This document shows positions 27,120 to 36,889 of a stretch of DNA of 64,000 bases, piece after piece. Below the pieces are notes generated by a model. The model ran no database searches and was not told where the DNA came from. It was given only the letters and a program-made list of their open reading frames with translations. Source of the DNA: Hyphomonadaceae bacterium (GTDB taxonomy: Bacteria; Pseudomonadota; Alphaproteobacteria; Caulobacterales; Aquidulcibacteraceae); assembly GCA_019636095.1 (NCBI GenBank), contig JAHBYF010000003.1, positions 62,001-126,000 on the forward strand. The letters are read 5' to 3'. Positions within the stretch are counted from its first letter, which is position 1. Each line of letters begins with the position of its first letter. Position numbers and translations under genes: made by a program.

Positions 27120-27767
27120 TTAACTGACGCAGCTCGCGAGCGCGAACATCACGATGAAGGCCACCGCAGCGGCGACAGTAACAGTTGCGGCATAGCTAAG
27201 CGCGCGGTCGTCAGGCGCCTTCATCAACACCGGCAAGCCGCGATACATAATGTAGACCATGGCGGCGAGCGCGAAGAGCGAGATCCACCACAATGGCGGC
27301 CACAACGAGAATAAGCCTGAAAGCAGCGCCGGCGTGATCGAATAGGCGGCAATCTTCTGCGCCCCGATGTCATTGCGGTCGGCGTCGAATTGATCGGCAA
27401 GCGCATTGATGAGCACGCCAAGTAAGAACACTAGCGCAATCGTGACGATCCACGTCACAAAGACGCCAACGATGGCTCCGGTGATCGGGCCAACTCGAAT
27501 AGGCTCGAAAATCGCCGATCCAATCAAGCCGGCAACTGGCGGAATGGCAGCCAGCGGCGCGACGTATCCAATCAGCAGATTGGGGATCGTCGTTTCCTCC
27601 GCCTTGATCTGCTCCCATTCCTTCTTCGGCTCACGCAGCAGGCCCCACGCGCGGGTGAAGATGATCTCGGATTTGCGCACAGCTTGTTGCGCACGCGCGC
27701 GCGCGTCTTCAACGTTGATATTGAAGCGCGGGCCGCGCGGCGGCGTGTTTTCGTTGTCAGCCGACAT
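27120..27767 (-). CDS. Yip1-domain membrane protein, short form
   Basis: The protein is 215 residues from ATG 27767, chosen for the GAGGAG ribosome site seven bases upstream. The N-terminus is soluble and charged; then RAWGLLREPKKEWEQIKAEE marks the start of the Yip1 domain, with five hydrophobic helices to the C-terminus (AYSITPALLSGLFSLWPPLWW is typical). It is a tandem paralog of the longer gene downstream, separated by 50 bases, and both follow purA. Function unknown. Confidence 0.78.
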   Translation of the reverse strand: MSADNENTPPRGPRFNINVEDARARAQQAVRKSEIIFTRAWGLLREPKKEWEQIKAEETTIPNLLIGYVAPLAAIPPVAGLIGSAIFEPIRVGPITGAIVGVFVTWIVTIALVFLLGVLINALADQFDADRNDIGAQKIAAYSITPALLSGLFSLWPPLWWISLFALAAMVYIMYRGLPVLMKAPDDRALSYAATVTVAAAVAFIVMFALASCVS

Positions 27768-27832
27768 CGATTTCTCCTCGCTCATCCTAGCCGCGCCCGC
27801 CAGCACACGCCACGCTTTCGCGTCCCAAGCGC

Positions 27833-29122
27833 CTAGGCCTTGAACGGATCGCGCATAAGGATGACATCATCGCGTTCTGGGCTCGTCGAAACGATCGCGG
27901 CTGGGCAGCCGATAAGCTCTTCGATTCGGCGGATGTACTTGATGGCGTTGGCAGGCAGATCTTTTGAGCTGCGCACGCCCCGCGTCGTCGCCTTCCAGCC
28001 CTCAAGCGTCTCATAGATTGGGGAGACCGCTTCCTGATCTTTCAAACTCGCCGGCAGATAGTCGAGCGTCTTGCCGCCGACCTTGTAACCCGTGCAAATC
28101 TTGATCTCATCGAAGCCATCAAGCACGTCGAGCTTGGTCAATGCGATGCCATCAACGCCGGAGAGTGCAATGGATTGCCGCACCAGCACGGCGTCAAACC
28201 AGCCGCAGCGGCGCGCGCGCCCTGTATTGGTACCAAACTCATGTCCCACTTCACCGAGGCGCCTGCCATTGTCATCGTCCAACTCGGTCGGAAATGGGCC
28301 AGCGCCGACGCGCGTCGTATAGGCCTTCACGAGCCCCAGCACGTAACTGATCTTCTTCGGCCCCACCCCGGAGCCTGCGGAGGCTTGGCCCGCAGCGACA
28401 TTGGATGAAGTCACGAACGGGTAAGTACCGTGATCGACATCGAGCAACATGCCTTGCGCGCCTTCAAACAGCACGCGCTTTGAATCTTCGAACGCCGCAT
28501 TGAGCACGCGCCACGCCGGCTGCGCATACGGCAGCACTTTGGGCGCAATCGCCGCCAGCTCCTTCTTGAGCGTCGCCACATCGATCTCAGGCAAATCCAG
28601 CCCGCGACGCAACGCATTGTGATGCGCCGTCAGGCGCTCGATTTTCCATGCGATCGATTCCGCATCGGCGAGGTCCGCCACGCGGATCGCCCGGCGGCCG
28701 ACTTTGTCTTCGTATGCGGGGCCGATGCCCCGCTTGGTGGTGCCGATCGAAGCATCACCCGCCTTCTCCTCGCGCGCGGCGTCGAGGTCGCGGTGAAATG
28801 GCAAGATCAAAGCCGCTTGATCCGAGAGCACCAGTTTCTCCGGGCTGATCTTCACGCCCTGCGCGACGATCTTTTCGATCTCGGCCGAAAGCGCCCACGG
28901 ATCCACGACCACGCCGTTGCCGATGATGGAAAGCTTACCCTGGACCACGCCCGACGGCAGCAGCGCCAACTTGTAGGTCGTGTTGCCAACGACCAAGGTG
29001 TGGCCAGCATTGTGACCGCCCTGGAAACGCACCACGACATCAGCGCGGTTGCACAACCAATCAACGATCTTGCCTTTGCCTTCGTCGCCCCATTGGGCGC
29101 CGACGACGACTACGCCTGCCAT
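27833..29122 (-). CDS. purA: Adenylosuccinate synthetase
   Basis: This 429-residue enzyme condenses IMP and aspartate using GTP, the first committed step to AMP. Motifs: [11 protein letters not shown] at 8-18 with the catalytic Asp, [10 protein letters not shown] (about 35-44), [14 protein letters not shown], the [12 protein letters not shown] nucleotide site (GVRSSKDLP), and TSPERDD near the C-terminus. Length is standard. It stands upstream of the Yip1 pair on the same strand. Confidence 0.97.
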   Translation of the reverse strand: MAGVVVVGAQWGDEGKGKIVDWLCNRADVVVRFQGGHNAGHTLVVGNTTYKLALLPSGVVQGKLSIIGNGVVVDPWALSAEIEKIVAQGVKISPEKLVLSDQAALILPFHRDLDAAREEKAGDASIGTTKRGIGPAYEDKVGRRAIRVADLADAESIAWKIERLTAHHNALRRGLDLPEIDVATLKKELAAIAPKVLPYAQPAWRVLNAAFEDSKRVLFEGAQGMLLDVDHGTYPFVTSSNVAAGQASAGSGVGPKKISYVLGLVKAYTTRVGAGPFPTELDDDNGRRLGEVGHEFGTNTGRARRCGWFDAVLVRQSIALSGVDGIALTKLDVLDGFDEIKICTGYKVGGKTLDYLPASLKDQEAVSPIYETLEGWKATTRGVRSSKDLPANAIKYIRRIEELIGCPAAIVSTSPERDDVILMRDPFKA

Positions 29123-29194
29123 GACTCACCTCGGGCGGGGTTTCGCCCAATCCGCCGCTTCGGGCAAGGCCGCGGCGGCTTCCGCGACTTCAGG

Positions 29195-30535
29195 TCAGGC
29201 CTGCGCCGGGGGACCCTGCGAAGCAGCAGCCACGGGCGCGGCAGGACGCCACGGATCAAATTCCGCTGGCGGCCAGTCGGGACCAATAGCAGCGCTGGTC
29301 CGTGGATTATTGTCGGTCGACTCTCGATGAAGCAGCTGAGCGGCGCCGAGCGCCTCGCCCGCGCGGTAGAGCATGTCGAGAAGCTCCGGGTCCTTAATGT
29401 CGAGCTTGCGCAGCTGATCGACCAATTTCGGCTTGAGCGTCTCGCCGAGCAAGCTCTCGATGTGCTCGGGGCGGCGGAATTCTTCTTCGTCGATTTCGAG
29501 ACGCGCGTCGTAGCGCTGATAGGTCATCACTGGCTCGCGCGTCAGCAGCGGCGTCAGTGTTTGCATCTTCACTTCCGAGTTCACGTACCACGGGAAGCGC
29601 GGCCGCGAGAGCATTTGCATCGTCGTGATCTGCTGTTGGCAGATGTCGTGATTGTAGCCCTCAAGCGCAGCCATCACTTTGCTGGAGTACAAAAGCCTGC
29701 GGAAGTCGCCGATGCGCTTGGCGCTCGAACGGCGCTTGCGATTGCGTTTCTCAAAGCGCTTTCGCACATAGCCCGTGCCGACAGACCAGATCAGCAATTG
29801 ATCCTCACCCGTCTTCCAATTGAAACCGAACGCAGGCTCGGTGACGGTAAGCAAGAGCTGTAGCGCCGGGTTGTTGTTCGGACTGACGCCGCCATCAAAG
29901 AAATACGCGTAGCCCGTGGTGTGGCCATTCTTGTTGCGCGTCAGCGGCACGCGCACATCCGCGAAATAGGTTGGCGCAGCAGCCGATGACTGAACGAGAT
30001 CGCGCAGATAGAACTCAGAGTTCGCGATGCCGTCGCCATCCGACTTGGCGCCAAAATAGCACCAATCGGGATTGTTCACGAGAATCCATGCGGAGCCGCT
30101 ATCGATGCGCTTGGCATGGATGGCGAGGCCAGTCTTCAGATCTTCGGAGTCCAGCCGGCGATCGCCCAGATGCTCATGGAGGGCTTGGGTCAGCGCCTTG
30201 TTCTTGAACGCCGGGATCAGCACACGAAGCGGCCCAGGCACCTGCGAACGCGCAAAAATAGCGGGCAACAGCTTGAAATAGAGATCGACGACATCGCGCA
30301 CGCGCCACTCGAGCGCCAAGGTCGTTGCGATGATCGCGCCCGTCGAGGTGCCGCCGATCAGATCGAAATAGTGGGCAAGCCTGAATTGATCGCCCTGTCC
30401 GCTGCGTTCAGCCAAGTGCCGTTCAAGCTGGGCCAACACACCCAATGTCAGCAAGCCACGTGAGCCGCCGCCGTCCAACGCCAGGACGCGCTTCGGTCCG
30501 GCCCGATTGAATCGTTCGCGCAGATGAGCGCTCAT
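29195..30535 (-). CDS. Patatin-like phospholipase
   Basis: The protein is 446 residues from ATG 30535 (AAGGGGGAC upstream). It has a complete patatin lipase dyad: oxyanion loop DGGGSRG (21-27), nucleophile Ser64 in GGTSTG, and DGG with Asp214. It should hydrolyse acyl groups from phospholipids. The C-terminal third is helical and may regulate it. No nucleotide cyclase or other defence partner is adjacent, so a CBASS CapV role is not supported. The next gene upstream is a PagL-like lipid A deacylase. Confidence 0.9.
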   Translation of the reverse strand: MSAHLRERFNRAGPKRVLALDGGGSRGLLTLGVLAQLERHLAERSGQGDQFRLAHYFDLIGGTSTGAIIATTLALEWRVRDVVDLYFKLLPAIFARSQVPGPLRVLIPAFKNKALTQALHEHLGDRRLDSEDLKTGLAIHAKRIDSGSAWILVNNPDWCYFGAKSDGDGIANSEFYLRDLVQSSAAAPTYFADVRVPLTRNKNGHTTGYAYFFDGGVSPNNNPALQLLLTVTEPAFGFNWKTGEDQLLIWSVGTGYVRKRFEKRNRKRRSSAKRIGDFRRLLYSSKVMAALEGYNHDICQQQITTMQMLSRPRFPWYVNSEVKMQTLTPLLTREPVMTYQRYDARLEIDEEEFRRPEHIESLLGETLKPKLVDQLRKLDIKDPELLDMLYRAGEALGAAQLLHRESTDNNPRTSAAIGPDWPPAEFDPWRPAAPVAAASQGPPAQA

Positions 30536-30586
30536 AATGTCCCCCTTCTGGAGCACCGAACTTCTATCGCGGCGCGCCCGCCCAGT

Positions 30587-31174
30587 TTAGCCGCCCCCGA
30601 GTTGATACCCTATGCGGATGCCGATCTGATCAATGCCCTGATTGTGACCGCTGCCAATGATCTGGCCGTGACTCATGTGTTCAAAGAAAAGCTGCCCTTC
30701 CCACGGCCCGGCAAAATCACGCGTGAGACCAATTGAAGTGCGGAAGAGATCCTCCGAGCCGAGCAGCAGATGATGTTCCGCGAACGCCACATTCTCCGGC
30801 GAGCCGCCTGGATAGGGATTTTCCGTTGCACCATTGTGGATGATGTAACCTACACTTGGTTCAACCGCCCAGCCCTCGGCGAAATTCCACCGCCACTCCA
30901 GGCCAACCCCGCCGAAGCTCGTGTCACCCGCCGTGTTCAGCGAGGCCACGATGTAAGGCTGCGGCGAGCCCGCCCAACTCAAGAAATTCGGTGAATCAAA
31001 CGAGACTTGAAACTCGATGTTCGGGCCGTCCTCTTTGTTCGCGTTCTTGCAATCGGCTACGCAAACGTTGTGCGCCATGACGCCAACATGAATCTCATCG
31101 ATGTCTGCCTGCGCCTGAGGCGCGAGCGCCATCAAGGCGCCGAATGCAGCGATCCCAGCCGAAGTTCCCCGCAT
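30587..31174 (-). CDS. PagL-like lipid A 3-O-deacylase (acyloxyacyl hydrolase family)
   Basis: A 195-residue outer-membrane beta-barrel protein with a signal peptide (cleavage after APQAQA). Alternating hydrophobic strands (QPYIVASLNTAG, GGVGLEWRWNF, WAVEPSVGYII) fit an eight-stranded barrel. The catalytic His-x-Ser is seen as His166 and Ser168 in FFEHMSHG, followed by GIDQIGIRIGYQL. PagL removes an acyl chain from lipid A, altering envelope properties. It is upstream of and co-directional with the patatin gene, 51 bases away. Confidence 0.82.
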   Translation of the reverse strand: MRGTSAGIAAFGALMALAPQAQADIDEIHVGVMAHNVCVADCKNANKEDGPNIEFQVSFDSPNFLSWAGSPQPYIVASLNTAGDTSFGGVGLEWRWNFAEGWAVEPSVGYIIHNGATENPYPGGSPENVAFAEHHLLLGSEDLFRTSIGLTRDFAGPWEGQLFFEHMSHGQIIGSGHNQGIDQIGIRIGYQLGGG

Positions 31175-31295
31175 GCGTCGTCTCCCAGTTCAGGGCGCAA
31201 CCTAACCCGGTCGCGCCCCGGTAGGGAAGCGGTCACGCCTGCGCCGTCCTGCCAGCGAACGGTAGAGGAAGCACACGCCCCGGCTTCGACCATCT

Positions 31296-32888
31296 TCAGG
31301 GATTGGCCGCGAAACGCAGCAGCTTCGCGTAGCGCACCTGCGGCAGCGCCTTCAGCTTCGCCATGACTGGCTCGGCCAAAGGCTGATCGACGCCGACGAG
31401 AGCAATAGCCTCGGCGCCTGCAGCTTCGCGGCCAAGATGAAAGGTTGCGATGTTGATCTGCGCGTCGCCGAGCAGCGTGCCAAGGGCGCCGATAAAGCCA
31501 GGCTTATCGGAATTATTGATGTAGAGCGTGTTCGGCTGGAACGGCGCCTCAAGCGCCATGCCCTTCACCTCAACAATACGCGGTTGCCCGGCTATCACCG
31601 CTCCCGCAAGCGTACGCCAACCGCCGCCGGTCTTCACCTTGAGGCGCACAAGGCTGTCATAGGTCGGCGAGGTTTCGCGCGTGCTCTCCGTCAACGCCAC
31701 GCCACGCTCCTTCATCAGCGTCGGGGCGGAAACGACGTTCACATCCTGCAGCAACGGCCTCAGCACACCCGCCAGCGCCGCTGCGGTCAGCGGCTTCATG
31801 TTGAGCTTGGTGACATCGCCCTCGTACTCGATAGCAACCTCTTCCAAGCCTTCATCGACAATCTGCCCGGCGAAGGCCCCAAGCTTCTCCGCGAGCGCCG
31901 CGAATGGCTTCAGCCGTGGCGCTTCTTCCGCCGTGATCGAGGGCATGTTGAGCGCGTTGGTGACCGCTCCGGTCAGCAGATAATCGCTCATCTGTTCGGC
32001 CACCTGCAGCGCGACGTTTTCCTGCGCCTCATTGGTCGAAGCGCCGAGGTGTGGTGTAGCGATGAAGTTCGGCGCGCCGAAAAGAATGTTCTCCTTCGCC
32101 GGCTCGATGGTGAACACGTCGAAGGCTGCCGCGGCGACGTGCTCACTCTCCAGCCCTTCGCGCAGCGCCGCTTCATCCACCAAACCGCCACGGGCGGCGT
32201 TGACGATAATGACGCCCGGTTTCGTCTTCGCCAGCGCCTCGCGCGACAGGATGTTCTTGGTCTTTTCCGTCATCGGCACGTGCAACGAGATCACGTCAGC
32301 CCGCGGTAACAGCTCGTCCAACTCAACCTTTTCGACGCCGATCTGCACAGCCCGCTCGGCGCTCAGGAACGGATCGTAGGCGATCACCTTCATCTTTAGC
32401 CCAAGCGCGCGGTCAGCGACGATCGAACCGATATTGCCGCATCCGATGAGGCCCAACGTCTTCGCGTAAAGTTCGCGCCCCATGAAGCGGTTCTTCTCCC
32501 ACTTGCCGGCCTGGGTCGACGCATCCGCCGGCGCGATCTGGCGGGCCGCCGCGAACATCAGCGCGATGGCGTGTTCGGCGGTGGTGATCGAATTGCCGAA
32601 CGGCGTGTTCATCACCACGATCCCTTTCGCCGTGGCGGCGGGGATATCGACATTGTCGACGCCAATCCCCGCACGGCCGATGACTTTCAGATTCTTCGCG
32701 GCGGCAATGATGTCCGGCTTCACCTTGGTGGCCGAGCGAATGGCGAGGCCATCATAATTGCCGATGATTTCCTTGAGCTTGGCCGCGTCCGGGCCGAGCT
32801 TGGGCTGGAAATCGACCTCGATGCCGCGCGTCTTGAAAATGTTGACGGCAGCTTCGCTGAGTTCGTCGCTGATGAGGACTTTAGGCAT
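31296..32888 (-). CDS. serA: D-3-phosphoglycerate dehydrogenase
   Basis: This 530-residue enzyme catalyses the first step of serine synthesis. The start ATG 32888 has AGGAAA upstream; the longer frame reads through a repeat. Domains: substrate and NAD-binding domains (VIGRAGIGVDNVD, GLIGCGNIGS), catalytic His in TPHLGAST, intervening domain, and a C-terminal ACT domain (NTLYINNSDKPGFIGALGTLLGD) where serine feedback would bind. serC lies directly upstream, so the two form a serine operon split only by a palindromic repeat. Confidence 0.97.
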   Translation of the reverse strand: MPKVLISDELSEAAVNIFKTRGIEVDFQPKLGPDAAKLKEIIGNYDGLAIRSATKVKPDIIAAAKNLKVIGRAGIGVDNVDIPAATAKGIVVMNTPFGNSITTAEHAIALMFAAARQIAPADASTQAGKWEKNRFMGRELYAKTLGLIGCGNIGSIVADRALGLKMKVIAYDPFLSAERAVQIGVEKVELDELLPRADVISLHVPMTEKTKNILSREALAKTKPGVIIVNAARGGLVDEAALREGLESEHVAAAAFDVFTIEPAKENILFGAPNFIATPHLGASTNEAQENVALQVAEQMSDYLLTGAVTNALNMPSITAEEAPRLKPFAALAEKLGAFAGQIVDEGLEEVAIEYEGDVTKLNMKPLTAAALAGVLRPLLQDVNVVSAPTLMKERGVALTESTRETSPTYDSLVRLKVKTGGGWRTLAGAVIAGQPRIVEVKGMALEAPFQPNTLYINNSDKPGFIGALGTLLGDAQINIATFHLGREAAGAEAIALVGVDQPLAEPVMAKLKALPQVRYAKLLRFAANP

Positions 32889-32911
32889 TGGGGTTTCCTG
32901 ATGAACTAATG

Positions 32912-33008
32912 CCGTCATCCTGGGCTCGCGAAGCGAGACCGGGATCCAGGGCCACAAGCTGTACGACCGACTGGATCCCGGCCGTGCTCAGCACGTCCAG
33001 GATGACGG
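32912..33008. repeat. Inverted palindromic repeat pair between serC and serA
   Basis: The outer arms CCGTCATCCTGG (32912-32923) and CCAGGATGACGG (32997-33008) are perfect complements, as are the inner arms CCGGGATCCAG (32939-32949) and CTGGATCCCGG (32971-32981). Each unit also has its own small hairpin (CTCGC-GAA-GCGAG and CGTGC-TCA-GCACG). This is a typical head-to-head repeat pair inside an operon. Confidence 0.9.
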
Positions 33009-33011
33009 AGT

Positions 33012-34184
33012 TTAGGCAGCTTTAGATTCGAGTTCGGCAACGAGCGTCGCAAAAGCCCATTCGATCCAAGGCGTCAGCGCGGCGACGTCGGAGGCTTCCA
33101 CTGTCCCGCCGCACCAGATACGCAAGCCAGGCGGCGCCGCGCGATAGGATGCGGCGTCAAACGCGACGCCCTCTTTCTCCAGCAGCGAAGCCAGCTTCTT
33201 CGCAAACTCCGCCTGCGCCTCACCGCTGAGCGCCGCAACGCGCGGATCGACGACCTTCAGGCACACACTTGTGTTCGACCGCGTTCCCGGATCGGTCGCG
33301 AGAAAATCGATCCACGGCGTCTTCGCCGCCCAATCGGCCAACACCAAGGTGTTGGCGTCAGCACGCGCGCGCAGCCCTTCAAGGCCGCCAACCGACTCCG
33401 CCCATTTCAACGCGTCGATATAATCTTCCGTCGCCAGCAGCGAAGGCGTGTTGATGGTCGAGCCCTCGAAGATTTCGAGATCGACCTTGCCCTTCTTGGT
33501 CAGGCGGAAAATCTTCGGGATCGGCCGGTCCGGCGTGAAGCTCTCCAGCCGTGCGATCGCACGGGGCGAAAGGATCAGCATGCCGTGGGCGGCCTCTCCT
33601 CCCAACACCTTCTGCCAGGAGAACGTCGTCACATCGCACTTCGACCAATCGATCGCCTGCGCAAACACCGCGCTCGTCGCATCATTGATGGTGATGCCTT
33701 CGCGGTCCGGCGCGATCCAATCGAAGTTTGGCACGCGCACGCCCGAGGTCGTGCCGTTCTGCGTGAAAATGATGTCCGCATCACGCCGCGCCAGCTCCAA
33801 CTTCGGCAGCGCGCCGTAGCTCGCGCCATGCACTATCGCGTCGAGCTTCAGTTGCTTCGCGTCAGTGACCCATTCTTCGCCAAAGCTCTCCCAGGCGAAA
33901 ATGTCGACCGGCCGCGCGCCGAGCATCGACCACATCGCCATCTCGACGGCGCCTGTGTCCGAAGCCGGAACGATCGCGATCTTGTGTATATCTGGCACAC
34001 CCAGAATGGCGCGCGTGCGGTCGATCGCTTCCTTGAGCTTAGCTTTACCCGGCTTCGCGCGATGCGAACGGCCCAAGGCCGCGTCTTTCAACGCGTCTGT
34101 GCTCCAGCCCGGACGTTTTTTGGTAGGTCCCGAAGAAAACCGGGGATCGGCCGGACGGACGTCCGGCTTCGTGGTGCGTGTCAT
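33012..34184 (-). CDS. serC: Phosphoserine aminotransferase
   Basis: This 390-residue PLP enzyme converts 3-phosphohydroxypyruvate to phosphoserine. The start is ATG 34184; the TTG one codon earlier is not needed. The Schiff-base lysine is in [12 protein letters not shown] (about residue 200), and GPTKKRPGW and [12 protein letters not shown] match the alphaproteobacterial/actinobacterial SerC type. Next is serA. The ribosome site GGGAG sits in or next to a hairpin, and the gene has a long structured leader. Confidence 0.95.
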   Translation of the reverse strand: MTRTTKPDVRPADPRFSSGPTKKRPGWSTDALKDAALGRSHRAKPGKAKLKEAIDRTRAILGVPDIHKIAIVPASDTGAVEMAMWSMLGARPVDIFAWESFGEEWVTDAKQLKLDAIVHGASYGALPKLELARRDADIIFTQNGTTSGVRVPNFDWIAPDREGITINDATSAVFAQAIDWSKCDVTTFSWQKVLGGEAAHGMLILSPRAIARLESFTPDRPIPKIFRLTKKGKVDLEIFEGSTINTPSLLATEDYIDALKWAESVGGLEGLRARADANTLVLADWAAKTPWIDFLATDPGTRSNTSVCLKVVDPRVAALSGEAQAEFAKKLASLLEKEGVAFDAASYRAAPPGLRIWCGGTVEASDVAALTPWIEWAFATLVAELESKAA

Positions 34185-34189
34185 CAACT

Positions 34190-34440
34190 AATCTCCCATC
34201 CTTACAGATGGGCGTCCGCCGTTGGGAGCGGATGGCCCGCTGACGGTGGTGCGCCGCTTCGCGCGACATGTCCACTGCGGCGGATTCATTGACCGCGGCG
34301 ACGGCGAAACAATGTCTTCGTTGAAGTGACCAGCCCGCGGACCCCCGCGTCGTATGGGGGGAGAGAGACCTTCGGAGGCCCGCGGCACCGGTTTGCGAGG
34401 CTCGACAGGGAAGTGAGGGAGCGAGCCGTTTTGCGATCTC
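34190..34440 (-). promoter_or_regulatory. Structured leader of the serC-serA operon
   Basis: The 359 bases between the histidine kinase stop and serC carry no convincing gene. On the minus strand there is a nested hairpin: CCGCGG (34380-34385) with CCGCGG (34335-34340), and inside it CCCCC/GGGGG (34356-34360 with 34342-34346). A second hairpin, CCCATC/GATGGG (34207-34212 with 34195-34200), overlaps the serC ribosome site. A serC RNA motif has been described upstream of alphaproteobacterial serC; I infer but cannot confirm membership. Confidence 0.45.
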
Positions 34441-34543
34441 GGGACGTTGCAGCGGTGCTATCCGTCGATCACGCATAACAAGGTAAGGCGGTCACCGCGC
34501 ACCGGCCTGACCCGAACCTTGATTGTTTGTGAGGCGTTCGCCG

Positions 34544-35866
34544 CTATTTCGCCGCGAGACTGAGCCGAGCCAGCAGCCCCGGCCCATTATCCTCAAGGGC
34601 GAGGCCCCCACGGTGCAGGCGAGCGCAGGCATCGACGATGGCGAGCCCCAAACCCACCCCCTCAGGGCTCTGAGCCCCCACTTGCTTGAACCGTTTAACG
34701 GCCTCGGCACGCTGTTCGGTAGGGATGCCCGGCCCGTCGTCGGCTACGACCACTTCCGCGCCCTCGGCGCTTGCCGTCAGCCGAACGCCAGCTTGGGCGT
34801 GTCCATATTTAATCGCATTGTGAATCAGATTGGACACTGCCTGCATCAAGAGTGCGCGGTGTCCCCGTATCGAGGCGGTTTGCACATCGATCTGGAGCGC
34901 GATGCCCTTTTCCTCGGCAAGCGGCTCGAACAGATCGTAAGCGTCACGCACGATTTGGGTGAGATCGACGTCTTCCATCGTCTCGCGCGATATGCCGCCT
35001 TCCGCGCGCGCGATATCGATGAGCGCGGCGAACGTAGCGATAGTGCGATCAGTCTCGATCAACGCTTGCTCCAGCGCCGCTTGCTTTGCTTCCGGCGGAT
35101 CAGCGCTCAGCCCCTCCTCCAAGCGCCGCCGCATCCGCGAGAGCGGCGTGCGCAGATCGTGGGCGATGCTGTCCGTCACGGTGACGAGACCGGTGACCAG
35201 AGCCTCTATGCGGTCCAGCATCGCGTTTTGCGCGCGCGCGATCTCACCGAATGGACCCCGCTCATCATCGCCCTCGGCGCGCGCTGAGAAGTCTCCATCA
35301 GCGACCCGCGCAGATGCGGCGGAGAGCACGCGAACGCGTCCAGCCATATGGGATGTGATCAACGCCGCCAGTGTCAGACAGGTGATGGCGACGATCGCTA
35401 CCGCGATCCAGGCGGCGTCGACGATGTCGTCCCTAAACGCGGTCAGCGCTGCATCGTCGGAGCCGATGAGAATCTCGCGGCCGTCCGCCAGTCTGCGCGT
35501 GATAATATGTGCCCACTGGCCGTCGAGCATGACGCTCGTCCACGGATGGGACATGCCCTCCAAACGCGGCCACGCAACGATATTGCCCGCCAACATCGCG
35601 CCGCTCGCATCGCGGACCGCGTAGTATCGTTCGCGCGTGCGGGCGCTGCGTTGCACAGAGCGGACCAGCGCCTCCGGCCCTTCATCGCGAAATTCGGCTT
35701 CAAAAAGATCGAGTTCGGCATTGAGCGCCACTTGCTCCTGCGCCGCGATCAAGGTCCTACCCTGTGAGTCGACCAGCCAAAGCGCGGAAGCGCAAGCGCC
35801 AGCGACCAGCAGCACCATCGCCGCCACAATCGCGAGGCTCCATCGCCCGATCCAGGAGCCGGTCAT
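34544..35866 (-). CDS. Sensor histidine kinase
   Basis: A 440-residue inner-membrane kinase: transmembrane helix 1 (about 9-32), periplasmic sensor (about 33-150), transmembrane helix 2 (about 152-172), HAMP region (about 175-228), phospho-acceptor His236 in DSIAHDLRTPLSRM, and an ATPase domain with NLIHNAIKYG, DDGPGIP and GVGLGLAIV. The stimulus is unknown. Its start overlaps the stop of the response regulator gene by four bases, so the two form a translationally coupled pair. Confidence 0.93.
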   Translation of the reverse strand: MTGSWIGRWSLAIVAAMVLLVAGACASALWLVDSQGRTLIAAQEQVALNAELDLFEAEFRDEGPEALVRSVQRSARTRERYYAVRDASGAMLAGNIVAWPRLEGMSHPWTSVMLDGQWAHIITRRLADGREILIGSDDAALTAFRDDIVDAAWIAVAIVAITCLTLAALITSHMAGRVRVLSAASARVADGDFSARAEGDDERGPFGEIARAQNAMLDRIEALVTGLVTVTDSIAHDLRTPLSRMRRRLEEGLSADPPEAKQAALEQALIETDRTIATFAALIDIARAEGGISRETMEDVDLTQIVRDAYDLFEPLAEEKGIALQIDVQTASIRGHRALLMQAVSNLIHNAIKYGHAQAGVRLTASAEGAEVVVADDGPGIPTEQRAEAVKRFKQVGAQSPEGVGLGLAIVDACARLHRGGLALEDNGPGLLARLSLAAK

Positions 35867-36552
35867 GGCTGCTCGGACAACCTGTAGCCAACGCCGCGGA
35901 TGGTATGCAGAAGTGGCGAGTCAAAGGCATCGTCGATCTTCTTGCGAAGCCGGCTCATGTGCGTATCGATCAAGCTTGTGTGAGGATCGAAGCGATAGTC
36001 CCACACCTGTTCCAGCAGCATCGTGCGCGTCACCACGCGATCCTTGTTGCGCAGCAGGTGCTCGAGAATCTGAAACTCCCGTTGCAATAGATCGATAGGT
36101 TTGCCAGCGCGCGTGACGCGGCGCGTGAGCAAATCCATCGCAAGATCGCCACAGCTTAATGAGGTCTGCGTCTCTTTGCCGGAGCGCCGCTTCAACAGAT
36201 TCTCGATCCGCAAGTGCAGCTCCGAGAACGTGTAGGGCTTGCCGAGATAATCATCCGCGCCGGCGCGCAAACCGTTTACGCGCTCGTCCGCGTGCGCCAA
36301 TGCCGAAAGAATGATGACCGGCGTCTCGTTCTGGGCCGCCCGTAGCGCCTTCAAGACCGAGAGCCCGTCCACGCCGGGGATGTTGCGGTCTAGGACGATG
36401 AGATCGAACGTCTCGCTGAGCGCCATATGGAGCGCGTCCGGTCCCGCCGCAGCGTGCTCCACCGCGAAGCCCTCCTGGCGGAGACCCTTGCAAACGAACT
36501 CTGCCGCGTTCGCATCATCCTCGACGACGAGCAATTTGAACGGCACGGCCAA
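35863..36552 (-). CDS. OmpR/PhoB-family response regulator
   Basis: A 229-residue regulator. The receiver domain carries acidic residues EDD (11-13), the phosphorylation site Asp55 (LIVLDRNIPG) and the conserved Lys in DDYLGKPY (about 106). The winged-helix DNA-binding domain (about 130-225) ends in LIDTHMSRLRKKI and TIRGVGYRL. It is the partner of the adjacent histidine kinase. Target genes are not evident. Confidence 0.94.
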   Translation of the reverse strand: MAVPFKLLVVEDDANAAEFVCKGLRQEGFAVEHAAAGPDALHMALSETFDLIVLDRNIPGVDGLSVLKALRAAQNETPVIILSALAHADERVNGLRAGADDYLGKPYTFSELHLRIENLLKRRSGKETQTSLSCGDLAMDLLTRRVTRAGKPIDLLQREFQILEHLLRNKDRVVTRTMLLEQVWDYRFDPHTSLIDTHMSRLRKKIDDAFDSPLLHTIRGVGYRLSEQP

Positions 36553-36634
36553 TCCTCACACGCTTGTAGGCTTTATCACAGCACCGCGAGATTCGTGAAC
36601 GCAATGCTGCAAGATGTTGCACCCGGAAGAAGGC

Positions 36635-36787
36635 ATGGCTCGCCTCATGGCGACACTATTTGCGCTCGCGGTGGTTAGCGCCGCCGCTGCGTGGAAGGGA
36701 TTCCACGAACCGCGGATCGCGGCCGCCATTCTCGTTGGCGGTGCGGCGGCGATGTTTGCCGGCGCCATTTGGCGCGCGTTGCGTTGA
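36635..36787 (+). CDS. Small two-span membrane protein
   Basis: A 50-residue frame from ATG 36635 with GGAAGAAGG just upstream. Two hydrophobic segments, LMATLFALAVVSAAAAW and AAAILVGGAAAMFAGAIWRAL, suggest a small inner-membrane hairpin. An in-frame ATG at 36614 would add seven residues. It lies divergently upstream of the response regulator. No family recognised. Confidence 0.5.
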   Translation: MARLMATLFALAVVSAAAAWKGFHEPRIAAAILVGGAAAMFAGAIWRALR

Positions 36788-36889
36788 CTTGCAGACTTGT
36801 AGGGCCGCAGTCAGCGCCTAGAAAAACTCGCCCACTAGTGTGAAGCCGTCGGCAAGGCCGGCATCGTCTACACGCAAAGGACGGACGTC

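Noticed and set aside
29195..30535. Patatin protein as a CBASS effector (CapV)
   Set aside because: No cyclic-nucleotide synthetase, HORMA, TRIP13 or E1/E2-like gene is adjacent.
34045..34476. Minus-strand frame spanning the serC leader
   Set aside because: It overlaps the serC start in another frame and runs through the stem-loops; composition is not protein-like. A short leader peptide cannot be excluded, but no serine-rich run is seen.
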